The notes under the pieces were generated by a model. It did not search any database. It worked only from the letters and a program-made list of their open reading frames with translations, and was not told where the DNA came from. A stretch of DNA of 40,879 nt, from NCBI RefSeq assembly GCF_001541225.1, contig NZ_LMTS01000114.1:1-40879 (forward strand), written 5' to 3'. The stretch comes from Variovorax sp. WDL1 (GTDB taxonomy: Bacteria; Pseudomonadota; Gammaproteobacteria; Burkholderiales; Burkholderiaceae_C). The translations under genes and the position numbers were made by a program. Shown here one piece after another: positions 8,016 through 16,088 of the stretch (positions within the stretch are counted from its first letter, which is position 1; each line of letters opens with the position of its first letter).

Positions 8016-9256
8016 CCACGCTTCGCCATGCCCTGGACGGCCTGACGGTGGTCGACTTCACGCAGATCGGCGCCGGGCCGACCTGCACCATGCTGCTGGC
8101 CGACATGGGCGCGCGCGTGGTCAAGGTCGAGTCGCCCGAGGGCGAGCTCGGCCGCAGCCTCGGGCCGGGCTGGATCGGCGAGGACGCCGCGCTCTACCAC
8201 GGGTTCAATCGCAACAAGCTGGGGGTCTCGCTCGACCTGAAGACGCAAGGCGGCGTGGCGGTCGCCAGGCGCCTCGTCGCGGGCGCGGACATCGTGGTCG
8301 AGAGCATGCGCCCGGGGGTGATGAGCCGGCTGGGACTGGGCTTCGACACGTTCGCCGGAGAACATCCCGGGCTCATCTACTGCTCCATCTCCGCCTACGG
8401 CCAGACCGGCCCCTATGCCCAGCGCGCGGGTGTCGATGGCATCGTGCAGGCCGACTCCGGCCTCATGAGCCTGATCGGGCTCGAGGGCGCGGAGCCCTGC
8501 AAGGTCCAGGCGCCCATCGTCGACGTGATGACCGGCTACGTCGCGGTCATGGCCGTGCTCGCCAAGCTCGCGCAGCGCGCACGCGACGGCCAGGGCGGCC
8601 AGCTCGACGTGAGCCTGCTCAATGCCGCGCTGGCACTGCAGCAATCGTCCATCACCAGCTTCCTGGCCGATGCGCAGCTGCCCGTGCGCGTCGGCAGCGC
8701 GGCGCCCTACTCGGCCCCCAACCAGGCCTTCGAGACGCGCGACGGCTGGCTGATGATCGCCGCCTACATGCCCGAGCGCTGGACGAAGCTGTGCGCGCTG
8801 CTGGGCCTGCCCGGGCTCGCGACCGATCCGCGCTTTGCCACCTCGCCCCTGCGCGTCGCCAACCGCCTGGCCATGGTCGAGATCCTGACCGGGGTGCTGA
8901 AGACCCGGACGACCGGGGAATGGCTGCCTCTGCTGCGCGCGGCCGACATCCTGTGCGCACGGGTGGCGAGCTACGAAGACCTCGCACGTCATCCGCAGCT
9001 GGGGGTCAACGGCATGCTGGCGCAGGTCGAGCACCCGGTGCACGGAACGATCCGCATGCCGGGCTTCCCGGTCGACAGCGCGCAGGCCAACGCGCAGCCG
9101 CACCGGCCGGCTCCCTCTTGCGGCGAACACACGCGGCAGGTGCTGCGCGAGTCGGGCTTCGATGACGCGGAGATCGGGTCGTTGCTGCGCGCCGGGGCGA
9201 TCCGATGCCCGGATGCGGGCGATCGAGTCGCGGCCCCGGCACACGCTGCCTGCTGA
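8012..9256 (+). CDS. Class III (CaiB/BaiF) CoA-transferase
   Basis: Moves CoA between acyl-CoAs and free carboxylic acids. The 414-residue protein has the family N-terminus (GLTVVDFTQIGAGPTCTMLLADMGA), the RNK.GVSLDLK segment, and the nucleophilic aspartate D171 in PIVDVMTGY. It starts with GTG at 8012, overlapping the stop of the Bug gene by 4 nt, so it is probably coupled to it. It likely activates the incoming acid to its CoA ester, the first step before hydration, oxidation and thiolysis. The tail beyond about 395 (DAGDRVAAPAHAAC) is extra and does not look conserved. Confidence 0.9.
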   Translation: MTTLRHALDGLTVVDFTQIGAGPTCTMLLADMGARVVKVESPEGELGRSLGPGWIGEDAALYHGFNRNKLGVSLDLKTQGGVAVARRLVAGADIVVESMRPGVMSRLGLGFDTFAGEHPGLIYCSISAYGQTGPYAQRAGVDGIVQADSGLMSLIGLEGAEPCKVQAPIVDVMTGYVAVMAVLAKLAQRARDGQGGQLDVSLLNAALALQQSSITSFLADAQLPVRVGSAAPYSAPNQAFETRDGWLMIAAYMPERWTKLCALLGLPGLATDPRFATSPLRVANRLAMVEILTGVLKTRTTGEWLPLLRAADILCARVASYEDLARHPQLGVNGMLAQVEHPVHGTIRMPGFPVDSAQANAQPHRPAPSCGEHTRQVLRESGFDDAEIGSLLRAGAIRCPDAGDRVAAPAHAAC

Positions 9257-9267
9257 CGGATGTCCGG

Positions 9268-9280
9268 GCCCGCGCCGGGC
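9268..9280. terminator. Weak hairpin between convergent operon end and LysR gene
   Basis: GCCCG-CGC-CGGGC forms a 5-bp stem in the 50-nt gap between the CoA-transferase and the convergent LysR gene. No T run follows, so it could only act as a weak or Rho-assisted terminator. Confidence 0.25.
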
Positions 9281-9306
9281 GCAAGCGAATGCCGCCCCGC
9301 ACCTTC

Positions 9307-10200
9307 TCAGCCCTTCCTGAACTGCTCCATCATCCAGAGGCGGAAGGTCTTCATGGGCGCCGGCTCGTCGCGATGGCTGGGCGTGAGCAGGTAGTAGGTG
9401 AAGTCGCCCATGTCGAGCGTCTTGCGCAAGGGCAGTACCAGCCGGCCCTCCTCCAGATCCTTCTCGACCAGGAAGAGCTGCGCCATCGCCACGCCCTGGC
9501 CCTCGATGGCGGCGGCGTAGCTCATGGCCGAGCTCTCGTAGGTCATGCGGGCGCGCGGGTCGAGCTGCCTGGCGCCACCGGCAGCCTCCAGCCAGTAGGC
9601 CCAGTCGTCCGGCCGGGCAACCGTGTGCAGCAGCGTGTGATGCGCCAGGTCGGCCGGACGCTTGAGCTTGGGCCCCGTCTTCAGCAGCCCGGGGCTGGCG
9701 ACCGGCGCCAGGATGTTGTCCACCAGCCGGTAGCTGTGGGTGCCGGGCCAGTTGCCGTCGCCCAGGCGGATCGCGCCGTCGATGTCCTCCTTGCGGAAAT
9801 CGACCGGCGCGAGCGAGGCCTTCAGCAGCACTTCGATATCCGGGTGCGCGGCATGGAAGCCCGACAGCCGCGGGATCAGCCAGCGCATCGCGAAGGTGGT
9901 GTAGGCGCGGATCTTGAGCTGCCTGCGCTGGCTGCGCCGCTTGAGCCGTCGGGTCGCGTCGCGAAGCGCCTCGATCGCGCGCGTCACCGCCCGGTAGTAG
10001 TCGCCGCCCTGGCGCGTCAGCGAGATCTGCCGGTGCCCGCGCTTGAGCAGCTGCAGGCCCAGCGTCTCCTCGAGGCTCTTGATCTGCCGGCTGACCGCGC
10101 CGGGCGTCACGTTGAGCTCGTCGGCCGCCAGCGTGATGCTCATGTGGCGTGCGGCAGCCTCGAAGGCACGAATGGCGTTGAGGGGCGGCAGGCGGTCCAT
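9307..10200 (-). CDS. LysR-family transcriptional regulator, GcvA-like
   Basis: A 297-residue regulator with winged HTH at about 4-62 (LNAIRAFEAAARHMSITLAADEL, VTPGAVSRQIKSLEE) and a C-terminal co-inducer domain from about 90. The pattern (RHMSITLAADELNVTPGAVSRQ) is that of the GcvA subgroup. I place the start at ATG 10200. An in-frame ATG at 10239 has no ribosome site and would put a 19-bp palindrome (10219-10237), a likely operator, inside the coding region. The gene is convergent to the CoA catabolic operon and divergent from the small gene at 10344. Regulation of the catabolic operon is plausible from proximity but not shown. Confidence 0.88.
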   Translation of the reverse strand: MDRLPPLNAIRAFEAAARHMSITLAADELNVTPGAVSRQIKSLEETLGLQLLKRGHRQISLTRQGGDYYRAVTRAIEALRDATRRLKRRSQRRQLKIRAYTTFAMRWLIPRLSGFHAAHPDIEVLLKASLAPVDFRKEDIDGAIRLGDGNWPGTHSYRLVDNILAPVASPGLLKTGPKLKRPADLAHHTLLHTVARPDDWAYWLEAAGGARQLDPRARMTYESSAMSYAAAIEGQGVAMAQLFLVEKDLEEGRLVLPLRKTLDMGDFTYYLLTPSHRDEPAPMKTFRLWMMEQFRKG

Positions 10201-10218
10201 GCCGCCAACCTTAGCTTC

Positions 10219-10237
10219 GATTGAGCCAGGCTCAATC
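10219..10237. promoter_or_regulatory. 19-bp perfect palindrome, probable LysR operator
   Basis: GATTGAGCC-A-GGCTCAATC is a perfect inverted repeat around a central A and contains the T-N11-A spacing (TGAGCCAGGCTCA) typical of LysR binding sites. It lies 18 nt upstream of the chosen LysR start and in the divergent promoter region shared with the gene at 10344, so it fits an autoregulatory site. Confidence 0.6.
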
Positions 10238-10343
10238 ATGGAATGCCAGCATCGTGCACCGGCCGGCCTCCCCGGGGCCCCTGGTCTTCAGCATTGCCGT
10301 CGAGCCCGCCGCGGCGTATCGTGTCTGGAGGAAGGAGCAGTCG

Positions 10344-10736
10344 ATGCCTTCACGAAGAAGCCTCGCGTCCAATCCTGCACCCGGCCTGCGTGCGATGCCT
10401 CCCGGATTGTTGGACTATGCAGAAGCCATGGCGCCGCCATCGCAGGCGCAGCTGTGCGAACGCGCAGTCCAGGCCATCTGGCACAGCCTGGACGAGCATG
10501 ACCTGGTGGACGAGCAGGTGCGGCGCGATCTGGCGCTGGTCCTCGAGTCGCTGGGCGCTGTCGGGCTGGGAGAGCGAGCTCAGCGCCTGATCAAGACGCT
10601 CCGGATGCCCGACCCCATCGATGCGTCCCACCTCTACTGGCTCACTCGCCGGTTGCTCACCTTCGTGCCCGAACTGCAGTCGGCGGCCAACGCACTCGCC
10701 CGGCAAGCCGACGACCAGCCCCCGCCTCCTGCCTGA
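10344..10736 (+). CDS. Small protein of unknown function
   Basis: A 130-residue protein that I do not recognise. The start at ATG 10344 is chosen because AGGAAGGAG lies 6-16 nt upstream; the frame is open further 5' but without a start signal. After a basic, low-complexity N-terminus (about 1-28), the rest is predicted largely helical and amphipathic (AQLCERAVQAIWHSLDEHDLVDEQVRRDLALVLESLG...), without signal peptide or membrane segment. It ends in a Pro-rich tail. It is divergent from the LysR gene and shares the palindrome region, so it could be a target of that regulator. Coding status rests on the ribosome site and regular composition. Confidence 0.55.
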   Translation: MPSRRSLASNPAPGLRAMPPGLLDYAEAMAPPSQAQLCERAVQAIWHSLDEHDLVDEQVRRDLALVLESLGAVGLGERAQRLIKTLRMPDPIDASHLYWLTRRLLTFVPELQSAANALARQADDQPPPPA

Positions 10737-10980
10737 GGGCGGCAGCCCCAGCGGGCAGGCGAAGAAGGCCCGGGGCAGCCCTGCAGCCGCAGCGCTTTGT
10801 ATGCCGCTGTGTCGCACGCCTCGGCCGACACTTGGCAATGCAAATGCCAGGATCGCTCGACACACCGTCGATACAGCCACCCGATTGAATTGCGTCATCG
10901 CCATCCGGTGCCGCCGACGAGGCAGATCCGGTCCTTGGCGATGACGAAGCATCCCTCAACCCAACCTGAAGACACCCCCC

Positions 10981-11400
10981 ATGATCACGAAGATCGACAA
11001 GGTCCTCTACACCGCCAGTACCCACACCACCGGAGGCCGCGATGGCGCCGGCAAGTCCAGCGACGGCGCGCTGGACGTCAAGCTCAGCTCGCCGGGCTCC
11101 GGCAAGCCCGGCACCAATCCCGAGCAGCTGTTCGCGGTCGGCTGGTCGGCCTGCTTCATCGGTGCCATCGGGCTGGCCGCCGGCAAGCTGAAAGTCAAGC
11201 TGCCGCCGGACCTCGCCGTCGATACCGAGGTGGACCTGGGCACCGCCGGGTCCGACTACCTCCTCCAGGCCCGGCTCGACGTCAGCCTGCCGGGCCTGGA
11301 TCGCGAGGTCGCCCAGGCACTGGTCGACACCGCGCACCGGACCTGCCCGTATTCGAAGGCCACGCGCGGCAACATCGACGTCGTGATCCGCTTGGTCTGA
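10981..11400 (+). CDS. ohr: Organic hydroperoxide resistance protein (Ohr)
   Basis: Thiol-dependent peroxidase of the OsmC/Ohr fold that reduces organic and lipid hydroperoxides with lipoylated protein partners. The 139-residue protein has the Ohr N-terminus (KVLYTASTHTTGGRDG, with R20), peroxidatic C58 in GWSACF and resolving C122 in RTCPYSKATRGN. Length and spacing match Ohr rather than OsmC. The ribosome site is poor (GAAGA about 8 nt before ATG). No OhrR-type MarR gene is adjacent; the next gene is an OmpR-type response regulator. Confidence 0.95.
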   Translation: MITKIDKVLYTASTHTTGGRDGAGKSSDGALDVKLSSPGSGKPGTNPEQLFAVGWSACFIGAIGLAAGKLKVKLPPDLAVDTEVDLGTAGSDYLLQARLDVSLPGLDREVAQALVDTAHRTCPYSKATRGNIDVVIRLV

Positions 11401-11420
11401 AGCCGGACCGGCATGCAGGC

Positions 11421-11449
11421 CGGCCCGCCCGCGAACATCGGGCGGGCCG
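11421..11449 (+). terminator. Strong GC hairpin after ohr
   Basis: CGGCCCGCCCG and CGGGCGGGCCG form an 11-bp perfect stem around a 7-nt loop (11432-11438), 20 nt past the ohr stop. There is no T run, but the stability suits a terminator separating ohr from the response regulator gene. Confidence 0.5.
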
Positions 11450-11519
11450 TGCAACCAGGGACATGCATGGGGGGCTACATTTGCGCGTGCACTCCGCCCG
11501 CCTGCAAAGCCGCGCCACC

Positions 11520-12260
11520 ATGACTCCGAACAGCACCGACCACATCCTCATCGTCGACGACGACCGGGAAATCCGCGAACTGCTGACCGCCTACCTGGTC
11601 AAGAACGGCCTGCGCGTCGCCGCGGTGCCCACGGGCCGCCACATGCGGGCGGCGCTCGAAGAATCGGGCCCCTTCGACCTGATCATCCTGGACCTGATGT
11701 TGCCGGGCGAAGACGGCCTGTCGCTGTGCCGCGACCTGCGATCGGGCAAGTACAAGGCCATCCCCATCCTGATGCTGACGGCCCGCAACGAGGAAGCCGA
11801 CCGGATCCTCGGCCTGGAAATGGGGGCCGACGACTACCTGGCCAAGCCCTTCGCTGCACGTGAATTGCTCGCCCGCCTGCGTGCCGTGTTGCGCCGCACG
11901 CGGATGCTGCCGCCGAACATGCGATCGACCGAGGGCGCCAACCGGCTGGCCTTCGGCGACTGGCAGGTCGACACCACCGCGCGCCACCTGATCGACGAGA
12001 GTGGCGTGATGGTGGCCCTGAGCGGGGCCGAGTACCGGCTCCTGCGGGTCTTTCTCGACCATCCCCAGAAGGTGCTGAGCCGCGACCAGCTGCTGAGCCT
12101 GACCCAGGGCCGGGAGGCGGAGCTCTTCGAGCGTTCGATCGACCTGCTCGTGAGCAGGCTGCGCCAGCGCCTGCGCGACGATGCGCGCGAGCCCCGCTAC
12201 ATCAAGACGGTGCGCAGCGAGGGCTACGTCCTCGCATCGACAGTCGAGGCGCGGGACTGA
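11520..12260 (+). CDS. OmpR-family response regulator, orphan
   Basis: DNA-binding response regulator of 246 residues. The receiver domain (about 7-122) has acidic residues D13-D15, phospho-acceptor D58 (ILDLMLPG), T87 and K109. The winged-helix effector (about 145-240) ends in the usual IKTVRSEGYVL. ATG 11520 is chosen since the receiver begins a few residues later; upstream in-frame codons overlap the ohr terminator. No kinase gene adjoins it. An EnvZ-like kinase without a regulator sits at 16208, about 4 kb downstream, and the two are candidate partners, by inference only. Confidence 0.93.
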   Translation: MTPNSTDHILIVDDDREIRELLTAYLVKNGLRVAAVPTGRHMRAALEESGPFDLIILDLMLPGEDGLSLCRDLRSGKYKAIPILMLTARNEEADRILGLEMGADDYLAKPFAARELLARLRAVLRRTRMLPPNMRSTEGANRLAFGDWQVDTTARHLIDESGVMVALSGAEYRLLRVFLDHPQKVLSRDQLLSLTQGREAELFERSIDLLVSRLRQRLRDDAREPRYIKTVRSEGYVLASTVEARD

Positions 12261-12275
12261 ACGAGCGCCGCCCGC

Positions 12276-13013
12276 TCACCACTTGCCGGCGCTCATCCCG
12301 CCGTCCACCGGCAGCACGATGCCGGTCGTGAAGCCGGCGCCGCTCAGGTACAGCACCGCGTCCACGATCTCCTGCGTCGTGCCGATGCGGCCCGCCGGCT
12401 GCAGCGTGTCGAGGAAACCATGCATGTCCTTCGTGTAGAGCGGCGTGTCGATGATCCCCGGCGCGACTGCGGTCACCTGGACGTTGTGCGGCGCCAGTTC
12501 CAGGGCGAGGGCCTTGGTGGCCTGGTTGATGCCGCCCTTGATCAGCACGGGCAGCACGGCCGGCACGCTCTGGTTGGGCGCCAACGCGATGCTCGCGGTG
12601 ATGCTGATGATGTGGCCTGCCTTGCGCTCGACCATGTGACGGGCCGCGGCCTGCGACGCGTAGACGAATCCCTTCAGGTTGGTGTCGACCAGGGCTTCGA
12701 GGTCGTCCTGCGAGTACTCGACAAAGGGCTTGGCGTTGAAGATGCCCGCGTTGTTGACGAGCACATCCACCCGGCCGAAGCGCTCGATGGCCTGCCGGAC
12801 CACCGCAGTGCCGACGGCCGGATCGGCGACATCGCCGGGCACGCCCAGGAAGTTGTCGGGCGAACCGAGCGATGCGGCGGCCTGCTGCAGGCGTTCCGCG
12901 GTCCGGGCATTGCCGACGACGTTGTCGCCGCGCTGGAGGAAAGCGGCGGCCAGCGCAAGCCCGATGCCGCTGGAGGCGCCGGTGATGACGACGGTCTTGG
13001 GATGGGTCTTCAT
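12276..13013 (-). CDS. SDR-family protein lacking the catalytic tyrosine
   Basis: A 245-residue Rossmann protein: cofactor motif TGASSGIG (11-18), NNAG (about 89-92), and PGIIDTP late in the fold. The serine region is SITAS, but where YxxxK is expected the sequence reads PVLIK: the tyrosine is proline while lysine is kept. The fold and NAD(P) binding look intact, so the protein is either a dehydrogenase with another proton relay or a non-catalytic member. AAAGGAAG precedes the ATG by 6 nt. It is divergent from the LysR gene at 13141, with a palindrome in the 127-nt gap, and is the likely target of that regulator. Confidence 0.9.
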   Translation of the reverse strand: MKTHPKTVVITGASSGIGLALAAAFLQRGDNVVGNARTAERLQQAAASLGSPDNFLGVPGDVADPAVGTAVVRQAIERFGRVDVLVNNAGIFNAKPFVEYSQDDLEALVDTNLKGFVYASQAAARHMVERKAGHIISITASIALAPNQSVPAVLPVLIKGGINQATKALALELAPHNVQVTAVAPGIIDTPLYTKDMHGFLDTLQPAGRIGTTQEIVDAVLYLSGAGFTTGIVLPVDGGMSAGKW

Positions 13014-13124
13014 GGTGACTTCCTTTCGGTGATGGAGGTGTGCGGGGCTTGTGTCACTTGCCCCTGAGGCGTACTCTATTTCCCACCGTGGAGTTGATAA
13101 AGACAGCTCATACCACTTCAGTCC

Positions 13125-13137
13125 TTACATCATGTAA
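13125..13137. promoter_or_regulatory. 13-bp perfect palindrome in the SDR/LysR divergent promoter
   Basis: TTACAT-C-ATGTAA is a perfect inverted repeat with T-N11-A spacing. It ends 3 nt before the LysR ATG at 13141 in the gap between the divergent genes. Binding here would block the regulator's own translation start region, which suits autorepression. Confidence 0.55.
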
Positions 13138-13140
13138 TCC

Positions 13141-14052
13141 ATGAATCGTCAGTTCGATGACTTGATGCTGGGAAGCCTGGAGCTGTTCTGCCTGGCTGCG
13201 GAGCACGGCGGGTTCACCGCCGCCGCCAACATCGCGGGCCTGACACCTGCCGCGGTGAGCAGGACGGTGGCCCGGCTCGAGGAACGCCTCGGCGTTCGCC
13301 TCTTCCTGCGCACGACACGGCAGATCCGGCTGAGCGACGCGGGCCAGGCGTACTACGAGCAATGCCGCCAGGCGCTGCACCAGCTGGTGGAGGCCGAGCG
13401 CGAAGTCAGCGGCCAGCAGGTCACGCCCAGCGGGCTGCTGCGCATCAGCGCGCCGACCACCTATGGGCACTACCGGTTGCTGCCACTGCTGCCGGCGTTC
13501 AGGGCGCGCTATCCCGACATACGGGTCGAAGTTCACGTCAGCAACCGCAACATCGACTTCGCTGCCGAAGGCTACGACCTGGCGGTGCGGGTGCGCGCGC
13601 CCGGCGATTCGACGCTGGTCGCACGCCGTCTCGAGGACGCCGAGCTCGTACTGGTCGCTGCCCCGGACTACCTGGACCGGCGCGGAGAACCCCGCACCCT
13701 GGACGACCTGCCCGCCCACGAATGCATCCAGTTCGAGCTGCCCAGCAGCGGCCGCACCATCCCGTGGCTGTTTCGACGGGACGGCCAGGACATGGAGATG
13801 TCCACCTCCGGCGGCTACGCCTGCTCGGACGATGTTCTCGCGGGCGTCACGCTGGCACGCCATGGCGCGGGCATCTTCCAGGCGTACCGGTTCGTGGTCG
13901 AGGAAGACCTGCGCCAGGGGCGGCTGATCGAGGTGCTCAAGCCCTTCGGCGGGCGAAGCCGGCCCTACAACCTCCTCTATCCGCAGTTGCGCTTCGTGCC
14001 GTTGCGCGTGCGCACCTTCGTGGACTTCCTGGTGAGCCGCCAGGCAGGTTGA
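13141..14052 (+). CDS. LysR-family transcriptional regulator
   Basis: A 303-residue regulator of the large LysR subgroup typified by AaeR/DsdC-like and CrgA-like proteins. The HTH is at about 10-65 (LELFCLAAEHGGFTAAANIAGLTPAAVSRTVARLEE) and the effector-binding domain runs from about 92 (GLLRISAPTTYGHYRLLPLLP). There is no clear ribosome site, and a palindrome abuts the ATG. Divergent to the Tyr-less SDR gene, whose expression it probably controls. A hairpin follows its stop. Confidence 0.93.
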   Translation: MNRQFDDLMLGSLELFCLAAEHGGFTAAANIAGLTPAAVSRTVARLEERLGVRLFLRTTRQIRLSDAGQAYYEQCRQALHQLVEAEREVSGQQVTPSGLLRISAPTTYGHYRLLPLLPAFRARYPDIRVEVHVSNRNIDFAAEGYDLAVRVRAPGDSTLVARRLEDAELVLVAAPDYLDRRGEPRTLDDLPAHECIQFELPSSGRTIPWLFRRDGQDMEMSTSGGYACSDDVLAGVTLARHGAGIFQAYRFVVEEDLRQGRLIEVLKPFGGRSRPYNLLYPQLRFVPLRVRTFVDFLVSRQAG

Positions 14053-14064
14053 CAGGCTGGCTCA

Positions 14065-14080
14065 GGGCGCGAAGCGCCCT
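14065..14080 (+). terminator. Hairpin after LysR gene
   Basis: GGGCGC-GAA-GCGCCC followed by TT: a 6-bp GC stem with a 3-nt loop, 12 nt after the LysR stop. The T run is minimal, so it is only a moderate terminator candidate. Confidence 0.4.
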
Positions 14081-14207
14081 TCGAAATGCCGCCAAACTTG
14101 TTACTCCCCCCGTTCGCTTCCCGATGCCAAACTGCCTCACGACCCGCAGCGAATGGCATCGCGCTTCAGTCCCGAGGCGCGGGCATTCGCCCGAACAGGA
14201 GCTTGAC

Positions 14208-15002
14208 ATGACCCAGTCACCCGAGAACGCACCGCAAGGCAGCCAGCCTGCCATGCACACACCACCGATCGTTTCGCCACAGGCGTGGGAGGCGGCCCGC
14301 GAGCAGTTGCTCGTGAAGGAAAAGGCCCAGACCCGCGCCCGCGACGCCCTGGCCGCCGAGCGCCGGCGAATGCCGTGGATGGCCGTGGAGAAGTCCTATG
14401 CCTTCGAGGGGCCGGCGGGCAAGGCCAGCCTGCTCGACCTGTTCGACGGCCGGCGCCAGTTGATCGTCTACCGCGCCTTCTTCGAGCCCGGCGTGTTCGG
14501 CTGGCCCGACCACGCCTGCCGTGGCTGCTCCCTGGTGGCCGACCAGGTCGCCCACGTCGCCCACCTGAACGCCCGTGACACCACGCTGGTCTTCGTCTCG
14601 CGTGCGCCTCAGCCGGATATCGTGCGGCTGAAGGCGCGGATGGGCTGGGAGCTGCCGTGGTTCACCCTCACCGACCGCTTCGACGCCGACTTCGGCGTGG
14701 ACGAGTGGCACGGCACGAACGTGTTCTTCCGCGACGGCGACCGCGTGTTCCGCACCTACTTCCTCAACAACCGCGGCGACGAGCAGATGGGGAACACCTG
14801 GAACTACCTCGACATCACGCCACTGGGCCGGCAGGAGGTCTGGGAAGACTCGCCCGAGGGCTATCCCCAGACGCCGACCTACAAGTGGTGGAACTGGCAC
14901 GACAACTACGCTGCGGATGCGGTGCCCGACAAGCAGTGGGTCGAGGTGTCGGACGCCGGGGAAGCCGCGTTCCGGAACCAGGACGCGGGCACGAAACCCT
15001 GA
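14208..15002 (+). CDS. DUF899 thioredoxin-like family protein
   Basis: A 264-residue protein with the pattern of DUF899: VSPQAWEAAREQLLVKEKAQTR at the N-terminus, the ERRRMPW segment, then a thioredoxin-like core with LLDLFDGRRQLIVYRAFF and a CxxC-like pair C104/C107 (DHACRGCS). The C-terminal part is rich in aromatic residues (KWWNWHDNY). Members are predicted thiol-fold proteins of unknown substrate. ATG 14208 has AGGAG 8 nt upstream. No signal peptide is visible, so it is probably cytoplasmic. Not clearly in an operon with its neighbours. Confidence 0.85.
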   Translation: MTQSPENAPQGSQPAMHTPPIVSPQAWEAAREQLLVKEKAQTRARDALAAERRRMPWMAVEKSYAFEGPAGKASLLDLFDGRRQLIVYRAFFEPGVFGWPDHACRGCSLVADQVAHVAHLNARDTTLVFVSRAPQPDIVRLKARMGWELPWFTLTDRFDADFGVDEWHGTNVFFRDGDRVFRTYFLNNRGDEQMGNTWNYLDITPLGRQEVWEDSPEGYPQTPTYKWWNWHDNYAADAVPDKQWVEVSDAGEAAFRNQDAGTKP

Positions 15003-15171
15003 GGCAGGACAGCGGGCTGCCGCTGCCGCGCGCGAGCTTCCTGCAAGGCCTTCTTGCGCGCGCATTCCCGCTCGCGCGGCGACCAGTCCATTTGGACTGA
15101 GCCGTTGCTATCTGCCGATTCTGCGAGTTTGGTCACACCGGAGATCGAAACACTCGGGTCAAACTACTTGC

Positions 15172-15378
15172 ATGCCCACAGCATTCGCACTCTCGCTTTG
15201 TGCCATCGGCACATCATGGCTCGTCTATACGTTCGGCTTCGGAATGCTCGTCCCGGCCGGCGCACTCGCCGTTGCCGCCCTCCTGTTGTCCGCCGGACGC
15301 GTGCGGGAGCCTGACACTGCCACGCACGATCGGGTCACCGGCCACACCCCGACCGGCTGGGCGGATTTCCAGGACTGA
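15172..15378 (+). CDS. Possible small membrane protein
   Basis: A 68-residue reading frame with two close hydrophobic stretches (about 5-24 and 26-41), then a polar tail (VREPDTATHDRVTGHTPTGWADFQD). I do not recognise it. No ribosome site precedes ATG 15172, which weakens the call; the membrane-helix pattern followed by a soluble tail is what supports it. The flanking stretches 15003-15171 and 15379-15520 contain no other gene I can support. Confidence 0.35.
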   Translation: MPTAFALSLCAIGTSWLVYTFGFGMLVPAGALAVAALLLSAGRVREPDTATHDRVTGHTPTGWADFQD

Positions 15379-15520
15379 GACTGCGAGCAAGCTCCAGCCG
15401 CTGCGTTGTGAAACGTAGTGTGTCGACTTCGTGCATCGATACAGAGGCGTACCGCTTTCGCGCCGATCGAGGGCGATAGGGTTGAAGATCCGGGCGTTCC
15501 TTCACCAACCCCCGGTCATC

Positions 15521-16081
15521 ATGAACATCCGCCTCAGTGCCTCCCTCTTCGCCGTGGCCCTCGTGGCCTCGTTTGCAGCCCTCACCTTTGCCGGACCGCC
15601 GCAGGGCGGCAACGTGCCCGTTGCCGCCCAGCAGCCGGCACCCGAGTTCCGGGACATCGAGAAGTGGCTCAACGCCCAGCCGTTGAAGCTGGAAGAGTTG
15701 CGCGGCAAGGTGGTCCTGGTCGACTTCTGGACCTACACCTGCATCAACTGCCTGAACCATCTTCCGTACGTCAAGGACTGGCACGCCAAATACAAGGACA
15801 GCGGCCTCGTCGTGGTCGGCGTGCACACGCCCGAGTTCGCCTACGAGAAGTCCACCAGGAACGTCCAGAAGGCGATCGAGCGGCTGGAGATCAAGCACGC
15901 GGTCGCGCAGGACAACAACTATGCGACCTGGAAGGCTTTCGGCAACCAGTACTGGCCTGCCGTCTACCTGATCGACAAGCAGGGGCGCATCGTCTATTCG
16001 CACTTCGGCGAGGGCAGCTACGGGGCGACCGAGAAGAAGATCCAGGCGCTCCTGGCAGAGCCGTCTTCGACGGGTTCGTGA
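15521..16081 (+). CDS. Exported thioredoxin-like protein (DipZ/TlpA type)
   Basis: A 186-residue protein with an N-terminal signal or anchor (RLSASLFAVALVASFAALTFAG) and a thioredoxin domain from about 55. The redox motif is WTYTC74-IN-C77, in the context LRGKVVLVDFWTYTCINC that marks the DipZ-associated thioredoxins. It closely resembles the thioredoxin domain of the DipZ-like protein at 17503 (shared KVVLVDFWTY.CINCL, VVGVH.PEFA.EK, FGN..WPA.Y.ID.QGRI), so the two are paralogous modules. It probably works in the periplasm on cysteines of envelope proteins. ATG 15521 is chosen over an upstream in-frame ATG because the signal peptide begins there; the ribosome site is poor. It is followed by a 40-residue peptide and the kinase. 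Confidence 0.85.
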   Translation: MNIRLSASLFAVALVASFAALTFAGPPQGGNVPVAAQQPAPEFRDIEKWLNAQPLKLEELRGKVVLVDFWTYTCINCLNHLPYVKDWHAKYKDSGLVVVGVHTPEFAYEKSTRNVQKAIERLEIKHAVAQDNNYATWKAFGNQYWPAVYLIDKQGRIVYSHFGEGSYGATEKKIQALLAEPSSTGS

Positions 16082-16088
16082 GTCCGGC

